Of a stretch of DNA of 64,000 bases, positions 25,150 to 35,562 are shown piece by piece. Made by a program: the position numbers and the translations under genes. Position 1 is the first letter of the stretch. Each line of letters begins with the position of its first letter. Source of the stretch: Corinectria fuckeliana (Eukaryota > Ascomycota > Sordariomycetes > Hypocreales > Nectriaceae); the NCBI GenBank assembly GCA_019137255.1, contig WPDH01000171.1, forward strand, positions 62,001-126,000, read 5' to 3'. The notes under the pieces are model-generated. The model did not search any database. It was not told the DNA's origin and was given only the letters and a program-made list of their open reading frames with translations.

Positions 25150-28100
25150 ATTCTATGATAAGCTTATTGCTTTTAATAGTATCTTCTTCTAGCTAGAGGT
25201 TATAGTTACTTAGCTATCCTTTCCATATAATAAGGTACTTAGTCTTTAGTTTTTCTTTTTCTTACTTTTATGTTTATAATCTAATTACTTAATTAACTTC
25301 CTAGTGTTTATACTTATCCCTCTAGTTTCCTGTCTTATAGTCTTCTATTAGGATAGCTCTTAGTTATCTAATTAGTTTATCTGCTAGCTTAAGTTAAGTA
25401 ACTAATATCACTAGGTGGATATTAAGGTTATCTTTTATTTTGAGTTTATATGCTAGGTTTCCTACCTGTTTGAGAATCTTATATAGTCTAGTTTTTTTCT
25501 CTTTTAGTTTTTTTATATAGTTATCTACTATTATGTATTCTTTCTTACAGAGTTCTAACTAGACTTAGTCCCCTAGTTTATATTTTACTAGCTAGTGTTT
25601 CTAGTTATACTAGTGTTTTATAGCTGCTTATATAAAGGCTAGGGCGAGTTTAGCTTTATTATAAAGGATATCCTAATTAAAGGTGTTAGATTTATCTCCT
25701 AGCTATTATAGCCTATTATTTAAGTGCTGCCTAGTGACTAGCTCACTTAGTGATGTGTTAATAGCTAACAAATATAAGTTATTTAGGCTGAACTAGAGGG
25801 GGATAAGAGCTAGAACCTAGGGCTAGCCTGGGAAGTTACTAGTGAAATATTAGAGGGCTACTTCTACTACCTGATTTTATCTTTTTATGGCTCTGTTAGT
25901 TTATAGATACTATACTATTAATATAAGAAGCTTAGTTCTAAATGCTGTTTACAAATCTTACTAGAAGTCTAATATAAACTTTATATCTTAGTTAGATATA
26001 ATACTATGTGGGATTCCCTAGTTATATTATATTAGTTTTATAAATAATACTTATACCTAGTCTTTAGTAGTGTACTAATTATTCCCTAGTATAAGCAGGT
26101 ATATCTAACACTACTTACAGGTAATAGTTAGTAAGTAGTTAAAGAACTGCTTTTCTAGGTTTAGCTATAGTATTCTTTTAGCTTTTATAACTAGTAGCCT
26201 TATGATAAAATCTATTATAATTATATGAAATAGGATTAGAGGGCTCTAAATAGGTATTAGTTGGCCTAGTAGTTTCTAGTGGTTAGTGAGGTTTCTGCTG
26301 TATATATTATATTTGTCTTATACTACTTAGATTTCTTAGTGTAGGTTGGTTATTATAAAAGAACTTAATAAGTCTTACTAGGATTATACCTCCTCTAAGT
26401 GGAAGTTTTACTTATAATTATCTTAAATAACTTTCTAGTCTATATCTATAGGTAAGTATAGCTATTAGTGTCTACTATGCTCTTACAGGTAGATAAGTCT
26501 GTTTTGCTAAAAGAAGAGAAGCCTTAGGATCTTGTCTTTTTTGCTAAGCTATACTAGAATTACTACTTATTTTGCTTTCTTAAGATACTAGTTGATAATT
26601 TCCTAGTGCAGACTGGTTTATATACTAGCTTTCATGAAGTAGAAGGTATAAGTAACCAGTTCCTCCTCTTCCTAAAGGCGGTCTAGTTCGCCTTCTTTAG
26701 TGCTATCTTATATATCTTCTTAGCCTAAAAGCCTTAAGAGTGTGTTTAGTATTATATTAGTTAGTCTTAAGATATGTTAGATATCTAATAGGTACTAGCT
26801 AAGGTATTATAAAGCTAGGGTGAGATAATTATTATTCTGTAGGGTGCTAGTAAATGCTGATTTTTAGCGGACTAAAGCGTAGATAGCAGAGTGGTTAGTA
26901 AGTATAATCATTTTATCTTTCTGTGTTAACTAGATTATTATCTAGGCTTTCTAGTATATCTAGACTAGATATACTATTTCTATTTCTATTAGCTAGTAGT
27001 TTTTCTTAGTATTATATAGGGCTTAGCTAAGATATATAATAAGATGTATAACTATAGATAGGATTTTACTAACTTAATCTTAGGTGTATTTTAGGTCTAG
27101 GTGATATATTATGCCTCTTATTTCCTATTCTTTTAATATGTTAGGCTAGATAAATAGTTCTATATCTAGGTTAAAGTGATAAAGTGATTTAGTGTTTACT
27201 AGCTTGTTTATAACCTTATAGAAACTATTAATCTCTTTAGGGGTTAGGGTGAACTTAGCTTAGGTTATATAGCTGACCTGTTCCTAACCTGTTACTAATT
27301 CGCCTAATTTATATCCTTTTGTGAGTATGCTAGTTTTCCTGGCCTGTAGTAGTTTAATAGCTTTAGCGAATCTTAGGATTAAGTGCTATAGTTATCTAAC
27401 TATACTGATCTATTTCTTAAGTTAAAGTAAATTTGTTAGGAATTTAATATTTCTTAGAGCTGCTATTTGTTCCTAGGTGTTAGATAGGCCTAGCCTGTCT
27501 ACCTAAAATCTAAGCAATTAGACTAATAGGTAGCTTAGAAAGGCTTTCTTAGCTGAGAGGGTAATATTCTTTTCTTAGAACAGCTGAAAGATTATCTAAA
27601 GATGCCCTAGATGTTCTGTATTATTATCAGAGAAAATAATAATATTATTAATAAATACTGTGGTAAAGGCCTAATATAGTTAGAGTAGCTGGTTTATAAA
27701 CTGTTAGATATATGCTAGTAAGTTCTTAAATCCTATTAGGGCTATCTTAGATCGCTCTAATTCTTAGTGGCTAACTACTATAAAGTGATCTTAGTGTTTA
27801 AGATGTACTAGGAACTAGTGAAAAAATAACTAGGTATTAATAATACTAATATATTATTTCCCTTAGAGTTTACTAAGAATATCCTCTTATAAGGGTATTA
27901 GGTAGGTATTAGGAATTATTATATTATTTAGGGCTTATAGGTTTACTACTATATATTCTTTCTTTTTGCTTACTATTATTTGCTATACTATAAAGACAGG
28001 GCTTACAAATAGTGTTAGTTTTATAACCTACTCTATTTGTTCTTAGTTATATAGTTAGTTAAATATAACATCTAGAAAGTCTCTTTCTTTTTTCCCTAAT

Positions 28101-29060
28101 AGGTAAGATTATAATCCTAGCTTCTATTAGTGCTAGTTATCTACTAAGGGTATCTTTATATACTTATACTTAGGTACTAATATTTCCTCTTAGTTAGCCT
28201 AAATGCTAGTATATTCCTGTGTGAGACCTTATACTTATTATATAAAGCTGGTTTAGTTGTTATAGATTTTTACTCCTTCTGCTGTTTTAACTTCTAGGAG
28301 GGTCTTATCTTTAGATATGCCTAGCTTAGCATTTAGGTCTAGACTAGCATTCTAGAATTTTATGCTAGGTTTCTAGTTAGGTTTCTTATTAGCTAGAGTT
28401 ATAGCTTTTTAGGTTAGGTGTTTAAGCTTATGGGTTGTTAGCACTATATCTTTATGTTTAGTAAGTAAGTCGCTCTAGTTAGCTTCTTTAATAGAGTTCT
28501 TATCTTTAACTAGTTTAAGAATGCCTAGTTGTTAGTTCTTTTAGATTATTAGTAGCTTCTACCTGTTATTTATTATAAAGACTATCTTAGGCTGTCTTAT
28601 AATAACTCTAATAATATCTTAACTTTATAGGTTAAGAAGGAAGTCTTAGCCTTTTAGGATATCTAGTATGCTTGCCTATACTGCTTTACTACTTTTAGGA
28701 GGGATTATAATATATGTGTTACTTTTCACTAGATATTTATAAGGTCTTATATAAATATATACTAAGGCAGGTAAGTATAGCCTATTAGCTACACCTATTT
28801 GTACTTCCTGCTAGGTGTTAATAATATCTACTCTATAGGTAGTATTAAATTCTTAGCCTAAAAGTAGTCCTGCTAATAGTTCTAGTATAACCTAAGCTCT
28901 AATATAGACTTTTACTACTATGTATTCTCCTGCCTAGTAGCTTAGTAAGTATGCTATAAATATTACCTATTCTTCTGTCTTATTTTAGCTTATACTACTA
29001 AGCTTAGCCTGATATTCTCTAGTAAAGGTTATATCTAGAAAGAACTAGAGTATCTCACAA
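25150..29060 (-). pseudogene. Ty3/gypsy pol relic (protease-like, RT, integrase, chromodomain)
   Basis: Minus-strand translation with many stops. Recognisable pieces are: a protease/linker-like region near 28.6-29.06 kb; the RT active site FINNIIIFSDN at 27623-27655, with the catalytic DD read as NN; integrase pieces with IIIDFII near 26200-26220 and GIPHSIIS near 25996-26019; the integrase C-terminal GNLAYKLKI block near 25436-25461; and a chromodomain YLIIWKG at 25218-25237. Stops are largely TAG/TAA at Gln or Trp positions. The order defines a chromovirus. It is non-functional. Confidence 0.82.
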
Positions 29061-31425
29061 CTAACTACTAAGTATGTTATACTTATATCTATATAGATCT
29101 CTTATTGTTTAGTCCTAGCTAGAGTGGCTTTTACTTATACCTGTATGTAGTTATACTTTAAGGGGTGTTATAGGTTTAGTTTCTTACCTTATAGTATATA
29201 CTTAATAATAGTAGGAATCCGCTTAAGCTTATAAGCAAGATAGACTAAGTCTTATAGTAAAACTAGACGGTAGTTACTAATATCTAGGATAAATTTCTTA
29301 GTACTATCCTAGCTTTTTATAGTTTCCTAGATAAATCTATATACCTCTAGTGTAATATATAAGGATTTTAAGTTATCTTATAGTTTGTTTATATTAGTAT
29401 TATATTATTCTATTACTATATAAGCTACCTCTTCTAAATTTTATAGTTCTTCTTTAGCAAAAAAGGCTTATACCTATTCTTAGGAAATATAGTACCCTCT
29501 AAGCTTATCTAGCTAGATATTATTAAATATATAAAATATTTAAGTGCTTATATTCTTACTGCTAGGTTGCTTTAGGTATATAATTATAAGGCAGAGAGCT
29601 AGGGCTAGTAGCAGGGCTATGTTCTAGGTTAGGGTTTTAGTAGCTGTTATACTTCTTACTAGTAGGGGTGATATAAACTAGACTTAATTTCAGGTTAGTA
29701 TGTTATTTTATACTTCTAGGGGTGTAAGTGAGAGTATATATACTTATCTCTGCTAATAGTTATTTTACTATAAGGGGAGGCTTCTATTATTACCTATCTA
29801 TAAGGTTAGTCTAGCTGTGTTACTATGCGGGGTTTAAGAGTATATTATTCTTAGTTTCTAAGTGGCTATACTAGCTTGGTTTCTTATTAGGGTGTGATAC
29901 TTTCCCCTAAGGAGGTGGCTCTAACTTCCTGCTATTACACAGATATAAAAGTTTAGTATATAAAGCTTATTTATATCTGCCTAGTTGTTAATAAACTGGT
30001 GAGGAGCTAGGTGGCTTATAACTTCTTAGAGGTGGATATTAAGCTTATTAAAAACTAAGTTAGCAAGATAATCAGATAGGTATTTAATAGTATATACTAT
30101 ATGTTTAACTCTAGATATTTAATTCTAGAAGTTAACTTAGTTAGTAATATCTTAAATAGTGAATTTCTCCTTTTATAGAGTGTTTATTATAACTTCTAGT
30201 TAGGTTTTAAAGCAGGTTTAGATTAAATTAATCTATATATTAATTCTCTTATAACTATTCTAGAGTGCTGCTTATTAGTTGTTAGTTAGGTTATTAGCAT
30301 ACTAGTCTAGAGCTAATCTAAAAAGCAGGTATAGTATATTCTAAACTAATACTACTTTATATTCTAGTCTTTATACTATATATTATTCTAAGAAATTAAT
30401 AAAGCAGAAGGTACTTCTCTAGATAAGGTTCTTATTATCTAGCTTTATATTATTAAAGGATTTATTATAAGTATTTACTAGTTAGAACTTTCTTACTTCT
30501 TCTGCTTAGAACTAAATATATAACACTAAGGTGGTGTTTATTTATATCTAGCTAAGAAGGTTATATAGGTCTTCTATAGTGATAGAGGTTTCCTATACTG
30601 TTAGATATTTTAGCGGATTATCTATACTTAAGGCTGATTTTATTAGTATCTTAACTATTAGAGCTAGAGGTTATTAATCTACTATTATGGGTTTCTTACT
30701 TTTATTTAGTCAGAAGGTTAAGTTAAACTCTGTGGGGGCTGGTTTGTTTTATAGACTAGTTGTTAGAAGGAGGGCATCCCTGAAGTATTATTAGGCTGGG
30801 ATTTATGGTAGGTTTAATAGGTTAGTAGATTAGGATCTTAGTTTATCTTTAATATCCTAGTTGTAGAGCTGTTAAGCGAGATTATTATTAACTAGGTTAG
30901 CTGTTAGTTGCTAGGTGGGAAGAGGCAGTTATAGTGAAATAAGAAAGGTCCTAAGGGGGGTTAGGCTAGTTATTTCTAAGGAGCTTATAGGTGGTCAGAA
31001 GATGTTTAGGGGTGATAGTAAGTATTAGTATTTCTGTCTGGTCAGGTGGTAATAAAGTTCTTTCTGGTTATATACTTATTTCTTAGATTTTAACTATCTT
31101 ATGATTACCTTCTTAATTCTAGTGTATAGTTTTAACTTTTATGTTAAGAGGTATATAAGAGACTTAGCTGCTTCCTTAGGGTTAGGTCTAAAGGCAGTAT
31201 ACAAAAGGAATAAGTAGGCAAGTCCTAACTGCTAATATTATTCCTAAAGGTAATATTCTTATACTTATATATTATCTTTCTTATTAATTAAGTTAATTAC
31301 CTTAGGGGAGAAGAGTTCTTAGTAACTAGAGATTTCTTAGTGAGCTTTTAGGAGTTTTTAACTAAGGTGAAAGTTAAGAGCTATTTAGAAGGTGTGTAAG
31401 TATAAGTAATATAATTACTACTATT

Positions 31426-31809
31426 TAATATAAAATTAACTATATTAGGGGATATATAGAGTAAATACTACTAGGGGGAAGAATCCCTACTTATATAATT
31501 AAGATACTTAAAGCTTAGGAGTAAGATAGTAAGATAATAAGATAATAATTCTTCTATCTATTCTAGTGATAGTCTTCCCTTTTATATAAGGGAAAGTCTT
31601 AGGGTACTCTCTAGGTATTCTCTAGGAAATCTCTAGATAGGTCTTAGGATTTCCTTAGGACTATCTTAGGATTTCCTAGGATAATTCTTAGCCTAATTGG
31701 TGGGAGATTTCTCTCCTTGTTATGGCTACTCTCTAGTGGCCCTCTTTAGGGTTGTAGCCTAAGCTGTTGCCAGATGGTAACAGCTCTCTGTCTGGCTTAT
31801 TCTGTAATA
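31426..31809 (-). repeat. Inner element LTR, right copy (5' LTR)
   Basis: 384 bp, paired with 22418-22801. Its last third keeps more G and C than the left copy. It is followed by AGGTC and then by outer-element sequence. Confidence 0.9.
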
Positions 31810-31814
31810 AGGTC
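31810..31814. repeat. Target-site duplication AGGTC (right), inner element
   Basis: Second copy of the 5-bp duplication of the inner insertion. Confidence 0.85.
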
Positions 31815-33804
31815 TCTTAACTCTTACCTCTAAACTTAATAAGGCTAGCTAATTAAGAGCTTTCTACCTTATATAACTATATTATTAATACTAGAACTTA
31901 GCATTCTCTTTAGGGACTATCCTAAGCTTTAAGGCTATTATAACTAAAGGGCTCTAAATAGATACTCTTATTAAAATAACCTATTAGCTTATATAAAGCT
32001 ATATAAAGGCTACTATCTTAGAAGATCCTTTTATCTAAAGAACTTTTACTTTCTAATCCTAAATAATACTATTACTATACATCTAAAAGCCTAAGATTAT
32101 ATTAAGATATATCTCTAACATATAGTAAGTATACTTAAGTCTAATAAGCCTACCTTTAAGAAACCTAAGGTATTAAACTCTTAGGTTAACTATATCTTAG
32201 CCCTTTATAAATATCTTACTATCTCTTATATAAGTAGTCTTCTTAACCCTCTAATTAAAGCCTTCTTTAGAGAACTAGTCTATATAGTTAAAAAAGTAGT
32301 ATAAGATATTAAAATTATAAATAGTAATATTCCTAATTATAAGATTTATAAAGGTTATATTATATATAGCTATATATAGAGTATTTATATAAGAAAAAAG
32401 GCCTAGAGGAGAAGTTTAATAAGTGATAGTAATTATCTCCGCCTCCTCTTTTAGACTACTAATTAGTATATAGATTACCTTTTTTACTAGGGTCTAAGTA
32501 TTAGCCTTTTTTAGCTCTTTTAGGTACTTATTAAACCACTTCTTAAGAGTCTTATCCTACCTAGGGTAAAAACTCTAGCCCTTTAAGGTGTATTCCTTCT
32601 TATATAAGGCTAGAAAGTTAAAGTATCTTTCTTACTATATAGACATCTATATAAGATACCTTCTTCTACAGCTAGAGCACTTCTAACTTATAGCTTTAGT
32701 CTACTAGCTTAACTAAAAAGGGTTTAATAACCTAAAGGCTATTATAAAGTAAGCCTAAGAAGAATTTAACTTTTCCTTTCTTATATTATTATAAAAAAGA
32801 TATATAATCTTAAGTAGATTATTCATCTTTTTGCTCTTACTCTTCTATCTTATAATAAGCTTATCCTAAGCATAATAGAACTCTTACTAGGGCTTTATTA
32901 CCTTTAGGAACTTTCTTCTAGCCCTCTTCTTATTAATAGTAATCATCTTATATATAATATAATTCTTTTAGGCCTTCTTAAACTAGTTAGCCTAAGCTTT
33001 CTAATCTCTTAACTCTTTCTTAGTCACTAAAGCCTAAAACTTTATCTTAACTTTATAGATATTATTCTTATCTTTAAGATTAATAAAAAGCTTAAGATAG
33101 CTAATAATCTCTCTAAGATCCTATATTTTCCTAATATATATAATATAACTGCCTAAGAGGGTCTTTAAAACAGATATCTTAAGCTTATCTAACTTCTTCT
33201 TCTTAAGAGTCTTATCTTATAAGCTCTTATCCTATCTTACCCGCTAAAGTATAAATAGCCTATTATTATCAGCTTACTTAATATTATAGTTTTACTACTA
33301 ATCTTTAAGGTTAAGCTAATAGATCTGTATAGTAAGAGCCTTTTTCTTACTGTTATTAATACCTAAAAAGTTTAGCCTTTTAGGCTTTAAGAAGAAGTCT
33401 CTCTTATTAATAACTAGTATAAGGTCTAATACTAGATTATTAATACCTAATATAGTCTCTAAGCTAATATATTTCTAGATTTTATATATTATAGCTAAAA
33501 TATAAATACACTCTAGCTATAAAGTCTAGTTCTTAGCCTTTTTTAGCTTAAGAAGAAAGTCTAAAGATACTTTTATACTATTTATATCTATTATATTAGT
33601 AGCTAAAAGTACGCTAAGTACTTAGTAGGTAAATTACTTTAGATTATATAAATTACTTAAATTAGAATTTATAGGCCTTAATAGGTAATTACTCAGCTAG
33701 GAGAGGAATTAGTTACTTATAGGTCTTTTCCTAATATTAAAGATAATACTAGATTAATACTAAAGGCTAGAATTCACTTAAAAAGTTACTACCAGGCTTA
33801 TAAC

Positions 33805-33965
33805 TATTAATATAACTACGTGTATTATATAACTGTACTAAGCTAGGAAAAGGGGGAACAGTAAGTCCCTAAGGGGATCACTATTATCGCTAGATGCCTA
33901 GCATCTAAGGCAGAAATGTGGACGGTGCCTAATAGCGGGCCTGACTAGTGGTCCTACCACTAACA
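33805..33965 (-). repeat. Outer element LTR, right copy (5' LTR)
   Basis: 161 bp. It ends ACTAACA, so the terminal CA is kept here while the left copy has TA. It is followed directly by GCCTC. Confidence 0.92.
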
Positions 33966-33970
33966 GCCTC
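33966..33970. repeat. Target-site duplication GCCTC (right), outer element
   Basis: Second copy of the outer insertion's duplication. Normal-composition host sequence (ACAGGGCAGCCCC) resumes at once. Confidence 0.9.
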
Positions 33971-34163
33971 ACAGGGCAGCCCCGGTTTTCGTCGAGTGAT
34001 CCGTAAGCATGCTGCTGATCTGCTTTTCTCTCCGTCATCATCCTTCATCGTTACATCTCGACGGGGCTGTGGACATCTATTCAAGTATCAAGACCCTCGG
34101 GATATCTTCTAGTCCACCTCAACTCTACTACCTTTCTCGCCCCTTACCACCGGGATACAAGCC

Positions 34164-35485
34164 ATGCCCTCAGACCCCAGCCCCTCCGAGACCGGGGCCG
34201 CTCGGTTCGTCGCCAACGCGCGCTTTCACAAGACCTTCACCCTTCCCGCCACCACAGACCGTGATGCCCTCACTTTCAGCTTCGCCGATACGGGCTTAGT
34301 GCCCAAAACCGCTGAAGCCAGTGCCAACCACCCGACCATTCTGTTCATGCCAGGCATGTTTGCATCCCGTTACCTGGGTGTGGGCATCCATACCATCGCT
34401 GAGAAACTGGGCGTGCGTGTTTTGGTTGTTGATCGGTCAGTCATGATGCGCCCCTTCAACTGTTGAATCTTTTGAGTGCATGCTTGGAGTCCCTTCTAAT
34501 GTGTTACATGTCTTAGCCCTGGCATGGGAAAGTCGACCGATGTTCCGCTGCACCAGCGAATTTCGACCTGGGTCGAACTGGTTCCACAACTCCTGGCACA
34601 TCTCGGCATCAAGCATGTTGCGCTGGTATCTCATAGTTCAGGGGCAATGTACTTGTTGAATACCCTGCATCACTATAGGGATCTCCTGCATCCAGAGAGA
34701 CCATTTGTTGCCTTGTTGGGTATGTCTACATCTCACATTACTTATACGATTTAATTAGTTTTTCAGCTGATTTGATGCTAGCTCCCTGGGTTGACCCATC
34801 TCACTCGCATGTACTTTCCATGCAGATGGCAAAATACGTTCCGGTCGCGGCCTTTAGCGCCTGGCATCTCATCCCCAAGTTCTTTGTTCTCAAGGCTGGC
34901 CCGGCTTTCGCCTCCAGCGGGGCAGCAGTCACCAGCGTCACCAATTTCGTCTCCCCTAGTGTCGCTGGTGGTAGCCATGGCACTTCAGAAACTGAGAAGA
35001 ACCGCCAACAGGTGGCAAAGAACTATGGGTTGTCTCGTGACCAACAGGTTGAGATAGAGACTCAGGTGTCCAAGTCCATTTTTGAAGAAAGCACTATTGG
35101 CGCTAACAGCGAGGCATTGCAGTGTCTGAAGAAGGGGCAAGGCTGGTCGTGGGGGAAGTGCGAGGACTATGCTGTCTTTGTGAAGGAGCTGGTCAACCTT
35201 GAAAGAGATAGACGAGGGGCCAGCGAGACCACGGAGGGGATGCCAAAGTTAAAGGTGACCGCGTACTTTGCCGAGACCGATGCCTTGATTGGTAAAAAGG
35301 GTCAGACTTATATGGAGGAGTGCTGGAAAGGAAAGGAAGATGAAGGCTTTATAGATGTTCTTGACTTCGAGACTCATACTGTTTTAGGAGCGGATCACGA
35401 CACTATCATGCAGTCTGTCTTGGTTCTGGAGAAGGTGTTTGTTGATGCCGGGGGGGCTTTGCAAGCTGCTACTGTCGGGATATAG
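34164..35485 (+). CDS. Alpha/beta-hydrolase fold protein
   Basis: Probable esterase, lipase or peptidase of the alpha/beta-hydrolase superfamily, 397 residues, with no signal peptide. Three exons: 34164-34435, 34517-34719 and 34767-35485. The introns are 81 bp (GTCAGT..CTTAG) and 47 bp (GTATGT..TTCAG); phases 2 and 1 rejoin VLVVDR to PGMGKST and PFVALL to ADLMLAPWVDP. The nucleophile elbow is VSHSSGAMY. A likely acid is in AETDALIGKKG, and the likely catalytic His is in GADHDTIMQ near the C-terminus. The start has good context (AAGCCATGCC). The outer retrotransposon ends 194 bp upstream, so the promoter was probably altered. It is convergent with the NACHT-WD40 gene, with 77 bp between stop codons. 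Confidence 0.88.
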
Positions 35486-35562
35486 TTCGTAGCATATTTG
35501 TTCGGAGTTTTTTCAATCTTAAGCAATATGTCTAGCAACCCAACAATCTTCTTCAAGATGCA

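Larger units (their letters stand above)
22418..31809 (-). mobile_element. Ty3/gypsy chromovirus-like LTR retrotransposon nested in the outer element
   Basis: A 9,392-bp element with 384-bp LTRs and a 5-bp duplication (AGGTC), inserted between coding blocks of the copia element. Minus-strand relics run in the order protease-like/RT/integrase/chromodomain, the gypsy chromovirus order. It is damaged by RIP but keeps visibly more C and G than the outer element. It is longer than most fungal chromoviruses (commonly 6-8 kb), the surplus lying between the chromodomain and the left LTR. Confidence 0.9.
18148..33965 (-). mobile_element. Ty1/copia-like LTR retrotransposon, RIP-degraded, carrying a nested element
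   Basis: The element is bounded by two 161-bp LTRs and a 5-bp target duplication. Without the nested insertion it would be about 6.4 kb. Coding lies on the minus strand and is full of stops. The order is a gag-like region on the right (near 32-33.8 kb), then reverse transcriptase and RNase H on the left (19.4-20.6 kb), the copia order. A purine tract (GAGAGGG on the minus strand) abuts the left LTR, which is therefore the 3' LTR. LTR ends read TA..CA or TA..TA, derived from TG..CA by RIP. Base composition is extremely AT-rich, and both edges of the AT-rich zone coincide with the element ends. Confidence 0.92.

Noticed and set aside
18148..33965. Possibility that the AT-rich island is a centromere or mitochondrial insert
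   Set aside because: The exact LTR and duplication boundaries and the copia and gypsy relics explain the whole island as nested retrotransposons.
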